NCBI GenBank assembly: GCA_009760855.2
Contig: WPIO01000042.1
Span: 3,307,501-3,371,500 of the forward strand
From: Cristatella mucedo
Taxonomy: Eukaryota > Bryozoa > Phylactolaemata > Cristatellidae
Length of the DNA: 64,000 nucleotides
Direction: 5' to 3'
A program made the position numbers and the translations under genes. Shown piece by piece: positions 43,496 to 56,091 of this stretch. The notes beneath the pieces are model-generated. The model ran no database searches and was not told the origin of the DNA. It saw only the letters and a list, made by a program, of their open reading frames with translations. Position 1 is the stretch's first letter, and the number at the start of each line of letters is the position of its first letter.

Positions 43496-45620
43496 AATAA
43501 TAATAATAATAATAATATTGCACTTGATAAAGCGCCCTCAGAGAACTTAATCTCTTTCTAGGCGCTTTACATTTGCTGCAAAGTGATACGCAATAGAATA
43601 GTAAGTAAAATCATGCTTGAAAAACAAACAAAATGAATAACATGGTTAGGGGTTACATGCACTGGGTCAGCATGCAAATGTGGTTGGTGGCAGCATGCAC
43701 AGTGTCAGCACGCATAAGCACATCAAGGACGAATCACAAGGACCCACTAAATGCTGTCCTAAATAGGTGTTTTTAAGTTTTTTTTAAATGTGGTCAGGTC
43801 AGGGGATGTTCTGATGCAGGTCGGGAGGGAGTTCCAGGCTGTGGGAGCATACGAGCTAAATGCACGGTCTCCAAAGGATTTAAGGTTTGTACGAGGTATT
43901 TCTAGACTGTTGGATTCCGAAAAGCGAGTGGTACGATGCTTTGCCTGATGGGGTAGTATCTCTGAAAGATAGGCTGGAGCCATAGAATGAATGAAGAGAC
44001 CTAAAAGTGAGCGACAAAACCTTGAAGTCAATCCGTTGCTTGACTGGTAACCAGTGCAGGTCGGCGAGAAGTGGAGTAATGTGGCAACTGCGACGCTCAC
44101 GACAGACACGCCTAGCTGCAGAGTTTTGCACCAGCTGCAATCGCCTGATCGCACATGCTGGTAGGCCAGTAAGCAGTGAGTTGCAGAAGTCGAGACGAGA
44201 TGTCACGAATGCATGGACCAACTTGGACGTGGTATCCTTATCTTAACAAGCCATAATTTTAGCAATGTTATGAAGCTGAAAATAGGCTGATTTGACTGTG
44301 GAGCTGATGTGGTCGTCTAACGAGAGGTCGCTTTGGAATATGACACCTAGATTTCGAGCTGATGCAACTGGAGATATGCTGGCAGGGCCAATTTTGAAAG
44401 TCAGCCTTTCCAATTTCTGAATAACACTAGGTTTGCCCATAACTAGTAAGTTAGTTTTATCATCGTTTAGTTTTAGAAAATTTGCTGCCATCCATGATCG
44501 GATGTCATCAATGCATGCAGCAAGTGAGTTGAGAGAATTTGAGGTGCTCGAAGGCTGGGAGGGATCAAAGCAAAGGTACAACTGAGTGTCATCCGCATAG
44601 AAGTGAAAGCCTAGATTGTGCTTGGCAATCACATCAGCGAGAGGGAGAGTATAAACGGTGAAAAGGACCGGACCTAGCACAGAGCCCTGAGGTACTTTAT
44701 ATTTTAGAGGTACTTCAGATGATCTTTGTCCATTCACGTCAACACTCTGGAGTCTCCCACTGAGATAGGACCTGAACCACTGCAGAGCAGTGCCAGTGAA
44801 GCCCAGGCGAGATGAGAGGCGCTCTAGAAGTACTTTGTGATCGATGGTATCAAAAGCTGCCGAAAGATCGAGCAAAACAAGAAGAGACACTCTACCCATG
44901 TCTGCATTCCTAAGTAGGTCGTTGTATACCCGAAGCAATGCTGACTCTGTGGAGTGATTAGCTCTAAAGCCAGACTGGAACTTACTAGCAAGGTGTGAGG
45001 TTTCGATATAGGAGTTCAGCTGGTCTGCCACGACCCGTTCCAGTGTCTTTGATAGGAATGGTAGAAGGGAGACTGGGCGGTAGTTGCTCAAGTTCTCTTG
45101 GTCTAGTGTCGATTTCTTGAGAAGTGGCCTTACTACAGCTTTTTTGGAAGTTGCTGGGACATGACCTGAGGCTAATGACATAATAATGATGTTAGCTATG
45201 CATGGCAGCAGCAGATCAATGCAACGTAGTAGCAGAACAGTGGGAATAGGGTCCAGAGGACTTGTTGTCTTCTTTGATTGAGATACGAACTTCAGGACTA
45301 GATCACTAGTGACCTGCTTAAATTGAGACATTGAGGTGCAACCAAGAATCGGGGAACAGCATTCTAGTGGAGATGTTGTCATAGCAGGGATGGATACCCT
45401 GATCTTGTCTATCTTCTGCTCGAAGAATCGAGAGAAGCGATCGGCTAGATCATCACAAGGATCATCAGGTAAGGAGCTAATCTGGGAGCGGTTGAGGAGA
45501 TGGTTTATCGTCGACATCAGCATTTTTGGATTGAGCATCTGTGATTTAACAATGTTTCTATAGAAGCTAGACTTGGCCTTTGCTAGGATCGATTGGGAAC
45601 AAGGAACTAAAATATAACTT
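43496..45620 (-). mobile_element. L2/CR1-type non-LTR retrotransposon, 5' truncated
   Basis: The least decayed LINE of the window. The minus strand runs from about 45620 (5' side, frame still open) through the RT core, the C-terminal block (44221-43880 and the -1/+1-shifted continuation), about 240 bp of 3' untranslated sequence and the tail TTATTATTATTATT at 43515-43496. The apurinic endonuclease domain that precedes RT in this clade is absent, as expected from 5' truncation. The coding part has at least two lesions: a TAA at 44245-44243 and a 4-bp duplication near 44005. Target-site duplications were not found because the 5' junction is unclear. Confidence 0.88.
44243..45538 (-). pseudogene. 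Reverse transcriptase of the LINE (ORF2 fragment)
   Basis: 431 codons from the first ATG; the frame is open further upstream to about 45615. RT motifs in order: NYRPVSLLPFLSK at residues 152-164, FQSGFRANHSTESAL 187-201, LLDLSAAFDTIDHKVLL 222-238 (catalytic Asp), VPQGSVLGPVLFTVY 282-296, FYADDTQLYL 313-322 (catalytic Asp pair) and a SARNLGVIFQSD block near 395. The order and the sequence fit the L2/CR1 group. It ends at a TAA, beyond which the same frame continues with [11 protein letters not shown], so the stop is a premature mutation. This fragment cannot support retrotransposition alone. Confidence 0.9.
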
Positions 45621-46003
45621 TTAATTATTTTCTAGGTCTTAATCTCACGTTGGATAATTCACTCACTAAATTAAAATAATTTATTAAGATTTCAATGAAA
45701 CTTTTAGTGCTTGCAGATCATTGCGGTTTAGGCATCTCAGGTGTTCTCCAGACTTCTAAAGAAGTTTTTTATGGTCCCTGCAGTTCTTTTTCTCATCAGG
45801 AACCAAAAGTGGCTGCTGGTGTTTGCTCTAATGGCACAACCGATTTCTAGTTGAGTTTCGAATAATGTCAGTTCAAGTTTACTCAAGAACAAAACCAAAT
45901 GTCTCAAACCTTGAATATTTCATAACTAGCTCCAGAAAGTGTCGCTAAAATGCTTTTTCTTAGGAGATACCTGGCACAGCCTATGTCTATTGAATAAGCT
46001 AAA

Positions 46004-46158
46004 CTATCGGCTACTCGAACAGCCTCGTTTATGTAGCTGCAGAAGAGCCTAAACGGCTATCAACACTGCTTGCAGTGGGCCGTAAGGGATCGCCCACTGC
46101 AGGAATCAAACCCACGACTTGACTCGTGAAGAGACATCTTACCTCCTGTGCTGATATC
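46004..46158 (-). mobile_element. SINE-A copy
   Basis: The plus strand reads CGGCTACTCGAACAGCCTCG, then GAGCCTAAACGGCTATCA, the complement of the B-box (GGAATCAAACCCACGAC) and the head. Moderately diverged. Confidence 0.75.
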
Positions 46159-46867
46159 CAGTGCTGAGAGACTGTAGTGCACTAATAATTTGGACTTAAA
46201 TGGAAATACATTTATTCATGGGTGCTTCTGATTGCTGCAATGAGTATGGGTGCAGCGATTACGACTTGTTTGCTGTTGCGTTTGCATTTGAGGTGCGAGT
46301 TCTGCCAGTATTAGTCTTCGGTCTACAAGTGCTAGCAATTGCTTGTGCTTGTCGAAAAGAAGCCGAGTTAAGAATCGGAGCAGCTACAGCATGTTTGTAC
46401 CAGACGGATGGAAGAAGAGAGGTGGGAGAGAGGATTTAGTGAGCACGAGACAGAAATCAGCAGCAACTCTTTGGTAACCTGTTTTCTAGGTTTGCAATGC
46501 TTCCTTACTGTTAGGGTGATTCAATGACTCTTGTCTTTTTCCAATTGCCCATTTTCAGATGCCCAAAGCTAAGTCAGGCAAGTCTTTCCGGTCTTTCTTG
46601 CATTCCTATGTAACGATTCACTCGGAGAATCGTATGTCAGATTCGCACGAGTCCGACTTTCGACAAGCGCTAGCTTAACATGAAACCAACGAGCTTTGGC
46701 TGCATAGAGGAATCCAACAGCATCCGGCAAGCCTGGTTGTGGGTTAAGACTTATGCTCATTGTATAGTACCGTCATGTCTGTCTGTCCGCTAAGACTTGT
46801 CTTCATTATTTTGCAATACTCTGACAGTTATTCGACTTAGTAGAACGAGTTTAGTTTAATTGCTAGC
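46159..46867. other. No gene seen
   Basis: A 79-codon plus-strand frame (46200-46439) and a 63-codon minus-strand frame have no recognised domain. Confidence 0.45.
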
Positions 46868-46899
<32 letters not shown>

Positions 46900-46970
46900 T
46901 AATAATAATACATTTGATCAAGTGTCCTTAAAGAAGTGAAAGCCTAGATTGCGCCTGGCAATCGCATCGT
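46868..46970 (-). mobile_element. Rearranged LINE fragment: tail joined to internal RT sequence
   Basis: An AAT-triplet tail and CATTTGATCAAGTGTCC (the LINE 3' terminus) are followed immediately by AAGTGAAAGCCTAGATTG and GGCAATCGCATC, which in the intact copy lie about 1.1 kb further inside, at 44600-44632 in the same orientation. The intervening 3' half is missing. Confidence 0.6.
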
Positions 46971-48087
46971 CTTCATTCATATTCATATTTTTACATGTTT
47001 TTTCCAAAGCATCTTTTGGAGTATTTTTCGCAATTTTGATAGCAGAGCACCAGGTTTTGCTCGCATGGATCTTCGAATTCGTACACAATGGCCATTGACT
47101 TTCCTGCTGCCAACTGTGGTACATCTTTTTCCAGCCGTCATGAGCTGCTACTTCCATGCTACTTTACACTGCGCTGACTGCTCTGCTTACACAGCTATGC
47201 TTCTCACTTACTCTTTGTTTCGTGTGATGAAGTCTGTTTTCTACCCAATGCATGCCTAAAGGCGCTTAGGCTTTCGTGAGCTATAGAAAACTCACACGTG
47301 CAGACCCACATGGTCTTTGGCTTTGCACCATCACGGAACTAGTTGTGCTGTCAAATTCTCGGGGCAATTTTCCCTGTCAATTGTCGTGCCGTAAGATCGT
47401 GTGAGTCGGAGCAGCCGCATGATGGCTCGGTCGCACAGGTCGGTCGAGCCATTGAGACTTAATCTCTACCACTGTATTTGCCAGTCTTTGTTGGCATGGT
47501 CGTGGAAACATCTTCGTGACTCTGTGAGGCATCAGCGGAGAGAGCCGCCCAACGGCTTGCATGCACGAGAGCATGCTGCATCTGGAGCATTCACCCAGTG
47601 CCACTCGCGGAGCGGAAGCCGCCCTCGTTCTCGCGGAGCGGAAGCCGCACGGGTCTCGGAATTGTGCAACTCTTTCGAGACGTCTCAACGTTTGGGTTCG
47701 CTGGTACTCCGAGGAGGCCACAAAGCAAGTGACAGCGCACTGGCTGCTCCTTCCTCTCTGAGCGCTTGCTGATGCTGGCGGCCAATACACTCGGCACTGC
47801 TGCAGCAGCTGATGGTGGTGGCTCAAGTCACGGCTAGCTGCCCAACCGCATTTCATTTCACAGAAAGGGCATTGCTGAGGCCTGAAATTATTGGAAAGAT
47901 TGCTGAATACACACTCCCCTGGACTCCAGCATTAGCTGTGCCGGGGGGGGGGGGAAGCCGTGGCTGTGGGCAAATGCAGCCTCTAGAGAGGCAGTAGGCA
48001 GAGGTCATCGAGCAAGAATGCGATGCATTCGCGTTCGAATGAGCCCTTGGGTCCTGTTGAGCAGCCTGGCCTTTACCTCTGTGGTAA
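46971..48087. other. No gene recognised
   Basis: A direct repeat TCGCGGAGCGGAAGCCGC occurs at 47605-47622 and 47633-47650. A G11 run lies near 47943. Overlapping frames of up to 159 codons (47377-47856 minus) have no domain. Confidence 0.45.
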
Positions 48088-48253
48088 GCCGTGATGGCAC
48101 ACTAGGTAAGGTGGTTGCTTTTCACGGCTTCGGTGCCGAGGTCGTGTGTTCGCATCTTGCCGTGGGCGATCCTTTATTGTCGCTGCTAGCGGTGGTGACA
48201 GCCGTAAAGGCTCTTCTGTCGCTATACAGAAGAGGCTGTTGAATCAGCTAGTA
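48088..48253 (+). mobile_element. SINE-A copy, well preserved
   Basis: GCCGTGATGGCACACTAGG head, GGTAAGGTGGTTGC, a B-box-like GGTCGTGTGTTCGCATC, GACAGCCGTAAAGGCTC and the terminal hairpin CTCTTCTGTCGCTATACAGA. The 3' end reads GTTGAATCAGCTAGT. Confidence 0.88.
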
Positions 48254-48441
48254 TCTAAGCTGAGTGTCTCAGCGACAAATGCATGCAAGACAGATGGGCT
48301 CTGCGTGGAGCCGCTCTCGACAATAGCATGATTGGGCCGGCAGAAGCTGCATGCAAAAGTACTTGTAAGTATTACGTGAATTACACTCAGGGGCAGATCA
48401 AAGTGAATGAAAAAACTCATGAGCATCCACCAGCACCGAAA

Positions 48442-48444
<3 letters not shown>

Positions 48445-48519
<75 letters not shown>
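48445..48519. repeat. (CA)n microsatellite
   Basis: About 75 bp of pure CA. Confidence 0.95.
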
Positions 48520-48523
<4 letters not shown>

Positions 48524-49483
48524 CGAGAGTGATTTAATAGAGTGCATGTATGACCATGTGGTGTAGCCCATGGGTACGATTTCGTCGAGTAACTGATCAA
48601 TGTCACACCTCAACAAATGCATCTAGCGATTCACAATAAAAGTGCCTACATTAAATACTTAAATATTTTAGTCTTTTATGAGAATGGAGGTTAGATTGCA
48701 GAATTAGTTATCAGCATGATTAGGTAAAACATACATTTTCTTAAGCAAATATGATTTTGTTCATTTAAGACTAACCTTTTAGCTGTAGGTATTGCTGTGT
48801 TCTGGTTTATTACTGGTTAATGGTTTTATTGGTTCATGGGTCATATGGGTTTATGGTTGAATGAGTTGTGTGAGTCACTGCCAGGGCAGGAGAGGAGAGT
48901 GAGAAGCAGGACAGAGAGGAGAGCGGCTGTTCGGTGTAATGCTACAAGCGTTGACAAAATGCACCAGCATTGAAGCCCCCCTCGGTGTCCGCATTTCGTC
49001 GTTTCTGTACCGGCACGTGCTTGGCGTCAGAGCGTCAGCTTACAGGTACATCAGCCATGTTTTGGAAAGTAAGTACATTCTAGATGTATCCCTGTCTTGC
49101 TTGTAAAAGCTAAGCTTTTGGGAAGTAATTGCCATTTTCTAAATTTTTGAGGCACAGGTATTTGCAAAATGACACTTACTATCCAAGAAAAAGTAAGTAT
49201 ACAGTTAAATGCTGCTACATATCACTTTTGCTTGCATGCATACACACTCTGGCTTTACACTGATGAAAGCAAATTTAATTTGACCACATTGAATTTAAAT
49301 ACATTTATGAGACTGAACGTTTAAAGTGATCATTTCCGTCATGCCTCATTCCATCCACCTCATGCCTACCTGTCTGAATGCAAGCATAATGTCAAATTCA
49401 AGGTACACGTGCAGGCAATCGCCATAGCCGTGAAACTATGGCACTGACTGGTGGTTGCATCTCGCTGTCTTGTATTTGGTGGG
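48520..49483. other. No gene seen
   Basis: AT-richer, unstructured sequence with few open frames. A TGGTTTAT-type near-repeat lies at 48800-48870. Confidence 0.5.
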
Positions 49484-49757
49484 CCGTGATAGCTCAGGGG
49501 TTTCAGTGCTCGCTCTTCAAGACCTAGCTAATGAGTTCAAGTCCTGCAATGGGCGATCCTTTATTGCCTACTGCAAGTAGTGGTGATATATAGTGATTTA
49601 ACACAATTTGTTTAGCGCCTTAAGAGAATCCCTATTCCAGCGTTTCGCAAATGCCACGAGGCTCGAGCCTACGACCTAGGTCGTCAAATACATTCACCTT
49701 GACCTAGCCTTGACGGCTCTTCTGCTGCTATACAAAGGAAGCTGTTGAATCAGGTCA
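49484..49757 (+). mobile_element. SINE-A split by a SINE-B
   Basis: The first part (49484-49592) has GGCCGTGATAGCTCAGGGG, a B-box-like GAGTTCAAGTCC and GGGCGATCCTTTATTGCC. After the SINE-B the second part resumes with ACGGCTCTTCTGCTGCTATA, GGAAGCTGTTGAATCAGG (49709-49757). Together they make a complete SINE-A. Confidence 0.85.
49594..49708 (-). mobile_element. SINE-B inserted in SINE-A
   Basis: The plus strand reads TTTGTTTAGCGCCTTAAGAG, then GCCACGAGGCTCGAGCC, TACGACCTAGGTCGTC and CCTTGACCTAGCC. It is a minus-orientation SINE-B, shortened at the head. Confidence 0.82.
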
Positions 49758-50379
49758 TCCTTTTTTATTCACAAATAAGCTGTTACCATGGTGGATTTAT
49801 GTGGGTACTCGATAAGTACTAATTACTACGTACGGACCAGTAAGAATGAAGTAATGTGACTATAAAGAATCCGAGAGCCAGGTGTGTATATATATGCATG
49901 AGTGGTTCGTGGCTGGACTGCTGTGAGACATGTCATTGCTTGGAACCTGGAAGAGGTTGATGAGAGAATGAGTTGGGTTTTGCAACTGGCTTTGAATCAG
50001 GGCTTTCTACTGTGCCATCGTCTCAACCAGTCACGGATCTCTAAAGGCATGCGGTTGCTAGCATACGCAGTCATATGCGCAAGTGAGGATACAGGCTGCC
50101 ATCTTCAAAGCAGCTCTTTTTGTGTGACGTCATCGCCGTGGCTCTCTTGCCATCGTTGGCTGCTGGTCTAGGCAAGAGCGATTGTGCTCCAAGGCAGCCA
50201 GCCTCACACACTCACGAAGCTACACGAGCTACATTGGGCCGAGTGCATTGGGCCACTGCTGCAGTCGCCCTATAATTCTTTGTTTATTTTCATTGAGTAT
50301 GTGCCATGCACGGTCAGCTGCATGCCTGTCCACAGTAACCGCAGTTGAGAGCTAAGATAAGCAACTGCCAACTGCTGAG
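49758..50379. other. No gene seen
   Basis: An 89-codon plus-strand frame at 49902-50171 has no recognised domain. Confidence 0.5.
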
Positions 50380-50878
<499 letters not shown>

Positions 50879-51689
50879 GAACAAAGAAGTCTCTGCTGGG
50901 ATGCTCTTGGGGCATGCCAGGCAGGTAGGCGATCAGCTGGAATGAGCTGAGCGGCTCCCTCCTCCTCCTCCGGAGTTGCTGGGAGGAGCAGCTGTGTGCA
51001 ATGATTAGCTGACCGGAAGAGAACCGAAGGCTGCAGCTGCAATTTTTGCCAAGCCACTATTAGCCATAAAGAAAGGTAACCGCAGCATGACGGCGTTCAA
51101 GCCACTAAGTGGTCAACCGTGGGTCTGCCACCGAGGCTAGCTCTGGCTGGGTAGCTTGAGAGAGGCTTTCTCAATGCAGACAGGATCAATTAAGCCTATG
51201 CTGGTGGGCAAGTAGGCTGGCAGCAGCCAAGGTCGCTGCTGGCTGGCTGGCTGCAGGCAATGCACCGGCACCAGCCCAGCAGCACGTGCGGGTGTACTCG
51301 GTGTACCACGCCAGCTTGCTTCTAGCAAGCCGGCGTGCTCCTCATGTTTGACCACTTCAAATGCTCTTGCCTGCTACTCCAATCCGGCTCAAAGCCGGAA
51401 AAACCTTACCTGTGGAGCTGACAAATTTTATCGAGTTTTCTGTTCTGCCTATCAGCCCAGTCTTGCAGCTCTTTTCAATAATAGAAAGAAATGGTGCACT
51501 TTTGTCCCACCAAACAGGCTAAATCAAAATATCAGCTGCTGAGATGCCCTGCTATGCCCTACTCACCCTGTAACCGTTAACCTTCATTCTCCTGCCTTGG
51601 TCCATCTATCGGTGCGATTTTCTAATCAGACATGCATCGTATCACCCATTCTTCTATTGCAAGTGGTTTAGTTGTGCCGCTGATCTAAC
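50879..51689. other. No gene seen
   Basis: Mixed sequence without recognised domains. The last ~100 bp may be decayed LINE sequence. Confidence 0.5.
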
Positions 51690-51990
51690 TCAAATCGTTT
51701 GAAGACCGTGCCTTCGGTTCGTAGGCTTGCAATACGTGGTGAACTCACTACTGACTATTATGACGTCTCCTGACTTGACAACATTAAAAAAAAGAAGCTT
51801 AAAGACCGGCTGCTCTTCGAAACAATTGCTCTATCCATCATAATGAATTGTTCCTGACCTGCTAATGTGTGCTGAAAATGTGTGCACCATCCCTAACCGA
51901 TAGTCATTTCCCTTCAAGTGCAAGCAAAGTGTCTAGAACAAGATTTAGTCCTCTTAGGGTGCCATGCAAATGTGCAACTAGTATTATTAC
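51690..51990 (+). mobile_element. Decayed LINE 3' fragment
   Basis: TTTGAAGACCGTGCCTTCGG corresponds to the SFGDRAF codons of the intact copy, followed by a decayed C-terminus and GATTTAGTCCTCTTAGGGTG and a short ATTATTAC tail. Confidence 0.7.
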
Positions 51991-54417
51991 TACTATTCAT
52001 TGTGACAATGCGAGTGAGTGGCAATTCCATTAGGCCGGTATCTTGTCGAAGAGGTGACGATACTTTGCGGCATAGATTCGAGCATAGACTTGAATGCACA
52101 ATTCATCTTGGCAGTGCTACTAGTGCTGTGCATACAACCTACTCACACCGGAAGCCTTGAATGGATGCAAGAAAGCTCATTGGCCCGTCTGCACAACGAT
52201 TGGCTGCCCCGGGTCAAATGCCTCGGCAAGTCCCCTCTGAGACACGATTCTCTGGCAGCCAGTGTCATCATTTTCAAAGGCATGTTTAGTGCACGCTGCA
52301 CCACTGACAAGCAAACCGAACGTTTTTTCTTCTTCTGGAAACGAATTTGACCGGCAGCCAGCACCACTATAGCTTCCAAGGGCTTCTCACTGCCGGAAGG
52401 CAAAGAGTCTTGGCAGACGGTGCCACCTTTTCTTGTTCCGCGAAGGCCGCCTTGCTAGTCACGTAATCCTGAAGCAGGTACAGCTGTGGGTGCCCTCTGA
52501 GACTATCATTTTGTCTGCCACGATTAAGACTTCATCCGAAGAGCATCTGCAGCTTGGCACCGAGCTAGCAGTTATAGGCGCACACAATCATTCACGCAGT
52601 GCGTCCAGTGTCGGCATGGGCGCGAGGGTGGACATTCACAGCCGAGATTTTAAAGTGCCTTGTTAAACATTGAACGTAAAGTAGTCTCGGTAGTTCAATA
52701 GGCCGAGCTCTTGTATATATTAGCCCTTAGAGGGCTGCAGCTGTATTGTCTCCCACCACGAGGCAAGATTCCGTTTTGGCGTCAGTCCCGCTGCCGAGGC
52801 AGGCCTCTGGTCGCTTTGTATTTAAATGTAAAATTAGGCTGCATATTTTAAATAAATAAATAAATAAATAAATATATATATATATATTAAATGTTATATT
52901 AAATATATACAGTATATTATATGTACATCATATATACTATATGTATTATACTATAATATATATATATATATATATATATTAAATGTGAAATTAGGCTAAA
53001 AGTCAGGAGGCGGCTTTTGTACGAGCGATGGCTTGCAGCTCCTCACAGTGGCTGCAGCAGTTCACAATAGCTGCAGTCGCTTGGCTGGTGCAGCAGCTGC
53101 CCGGGACAGTGCTTGGCCGACCTTCGGTGGCAGTGCTTGCCAGTCTACGGTGGGCGTGGGTGGTGCAAGTAAGGTGACAGACCCACCCCCTCGATAGCCA
53201 GTGCCGAACCCACATCCCTCACAGCACATTCCTTAAGAGGCTCCTCCGGAGGGCATTAATTAGCTCGGAATCGGAGGCAAGAAATTAGGGTGACAAATAG
53301 CTACCTAGTGAGGCAATGAAATCTCAAGGGTAGGTCTCGACCATGGTGAAATGAAACCCCTGGGAGACAGAGTCGTCCATTGTACTGCATACCTGCTCAT
53401 GGTCACCGAACAACCTGTACTCGGGCATGCTCAGTACTTGGGCATGCTTAGTTACACGAGCAGTCAGGTCAGCTCACGAATGTGGCAAGCAAGTGCATGT
53501 AAGCGAGTGCACGAGGGCTTGCTTCGTGTTACAGACTGAGGCGGTCGGCTTGAAGTCCGAAAAGATAGGCAGACATTAGTCCTTGAGCCTTAGATATAAG
53601 TCGGAACCATTGTACTGAGACGCGGGTTTTGTGCGTGACCAGACGAAAGCCCGGTAGCTACGGTAGGATGTGCCTACGAATGGCTTAAGAGGGTAATCTG
53701 CCAGTTTCTGTGGCATCTCTGTTTTAGAGCCGGAAACACACTACTGCTCTCTCTCTCTCTCTCACTCTCTGTGTGATCTTTGTATGCGTGCCATTCTGGC
53801 GACCATTGCAGCTCACGAAACCATCCCTGTGAAGTCAGAAGCTACACGAGCAGAAGATGGCAGGAAGGGGGGCAGGTCGGGGTGAAGGTCGGCGTGGCCA
53901 AGCGGCTGCCGCTTCGGCCTCTTTCCTGCAACTGGCATGAATGAATGAAATGGTAAGGGCGGCACGACTCATAGCTGGCTAGCTAGACCTTCTGTCGGTA
54001 TAGGTGCTGCTGCTGGCTGTGGTTCGTAAGTGCCAGGCTTCATTAAGGCTGCCTAATTATTGCCGTCTCTGCCCTCCCAGCTAGCGGCATTCAGCAAAGG
54101 CTGCTTTGGAAGAGTCAAGTCGGTGCCGTCGATTCGCCTGCAGACAGGAGGCGCAGAGACTTCTAAGCTGCTCATTTTTTGCTCCCAGTCTTTTAGGCCT
54201 CTTTGAGAGACAGGAAATCGCGCCGACTGCACCTCTGCTGTTGCAGTGGCAGCTGCGACTGCCACTGCTGCCGCTGCTATTGCAGCTACCACTGGGGAAT
54301 GCTGGGATAGCCAGGGGCAGGCAGGTACCCACTAAGCTAGCTTACCCACTTGCCTAGCCTGATGGGAACAAGGGAAAATAAACCCAGTTGCCCCTCTCGA
54401 CGTTTGACTCCTTGCAT
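51991..54417. other. No gene seen; AT-rich tract
   Basis: An AAAT tetranucleotide run passes into TA-rich DNA at about 52850-52980, ending TTAAATGTGAAATTAGGCT, which also precedes the tract in similar form (TAAATGTAAAATTAGGCTGC). A short CT run lies at 53749-53771. No domain in the open frames. Confidence 0.5.
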
Positions 54418-54565
54418 ACTAGCCTAGGGGTTATGCGTGTGCACTTAACGAACCGGGTCGTGGGTTCGAATCCTGCAGCAAACAATCCTTTATTGCTTGC
54501 TGTAAGCTGTATGATAGCCAAACATGCTCTTCTTGTGCTAGATATATGAAGCCCCTGAATCAGCC
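54418..54565 (+). mobile_element. SINE-A copy, diverged
   Basis: ACTAGCCTAGGGGTTATGC, the B-box GGTCGTGGGTTCGAATCC, then CAATCCTTTATTGC and CTCTTCTTGTGCTAG. The B-box is perfect although the rest is decayed. Confidence 0.75.
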
Positions 54566-54769
54566 GACACTCACTTTTACTTGCAGTGGCTGTACGATGT
54601 TGTGCAATAATTTACAGGATTCCCTACTATATGGCACCCAAGCAGTGCTTGCTACACTGGCCGAGGATCTGTTCGCATGCTTGAGTGGTTCACTGCTCTT
54701 ATCTATCATGGCGGCATACGCTTGCACCGCATTGGCATTGCGAGCACGACCAAAAGCCAGCCGGAGTGA

Positions 54770-54952
<183 letters not shown>

Positions 54953-55234
54953 TGTGTGCGCGTTGCTCTGCTGCAGGGAGCTCGGAGCGGCCGGGAGCTC
55001 GGAGGAGAGAGAAGAGCCGAGGCTCTAATTCTGCTGCTCTGCTCGGTCTGTTGTACCGTGTTGGATGAGCCAGAGCCCTCTGTGGTTCTAGGCAATTGAC
55101 GGCAGATGGCATGGGTTGAACAGACCGTGCTACCAGATCTATCTGCGAGATCTTGACTGAATTCGTGGCTTGCGCCTGGAACTCACTGAGGCTTACGGTA
55201 CAAGTAATAGCACAAGCAGCAGTAGCACTGGGTC

Positions 55235-55390
55235 TTAGACCAGCAGTGCTTAGTGGTTGCACTTAAACATTCGGGTCATTAATTTTAGCCCACTCGAAGG
55301 GACCCTTTTCATTGTTCGCTGCAAGCAGGATAAAAGTAGTTAAGACTGTTCTTTGGCTATAGAAATGAGGCTCTTGAAGAATCAGCCACT
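55235..55390 (+). mobile_element. SINE-A copy, strongly decayed
   Basis: AGCAGTGCTTAGTGGTTGC, then CTGCAAGCAGGATAAAAG and GGCTATAGAAATGAGGCTCT follow SINE-A order, but the B-box is degraded (TTCGGGTCATTAATTT). Confidence 0.45.
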
Positions 55391-55579
55391 CCATACTTAG
55401 TAGTAACAGCAGCAGTAGTAGTGGTAGCAGTACCAACCAAGTGGTAGTAGTTGAAGCAGCATAGTAGCAGAAACACTGTGCCAATGCCGCAATAAGCGCC
55501 CAAGGGATAGCAGAGCAAATTCGATAAGGTATTCCCTTGTCCCACTCCTCGTGTTATCAGTAGAGCTGCAGAATGTAGG

Positions 55580-55660
55580 ACATTCCCCCCCCCCGACATT
55601 TCTCTCCCCCATAAGACATTTCTTCCTATGTTGGTAAATGTATAACTAAGAATACAGATG

Positions 55661-55731
<71 letters not shown>

Positions 55732-56052
55732 ATATACATATACAATGAATTTCATGTTCTATTGAAATAAAATAAACTCAGTATAATATGATGTTTAGTT
55801 GATTTCGTATGACATATTCACTGGTTGGCCTTGCACAACACAGCTCATTCGACTAGTCTAATCAAAAAAAACTATACTTTGATGTTTTTCTCAATAAATT
55901 ACTGATAGGCCAATCAGATCAATCACGAAAACGAGCAATAAAAAGGTGCAAACAATCACGGTACCCCCAGGGTGAAAATGTCGGGGGGGGGGAATGTGGG
56001 GGGGGAATGTGGGGGGGAATGTGGGGGGGGGAATGTCGGGGGGGGGGGGGGG
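55580..56052. repeat. Inverted G-run/AATGT repeats flanking a TA tract
   Basis: ACATT C10 GACATTT at 55580-55601 is the exact reverse complement of AAATGTC G10 AATGT at 55976-55997. The right side continues as three further G7-9 AATGT units and a G15-16 run up to about 56052. A 69-bp TA tract lies between. The arms could delimit a small terminal-inverted-repeat element, but no target duplication was found. Confidence 0.7.
55659..55727. repeat. (TA)n microsatellite
   Basis: About 70 bp of TA with one G interruption near the left end. Confidence 0.93.
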
Positions 56053-56091
56053 CCCCCGGCAGAATTTCCGTCCATTGAGCTGCGTTGAGGA

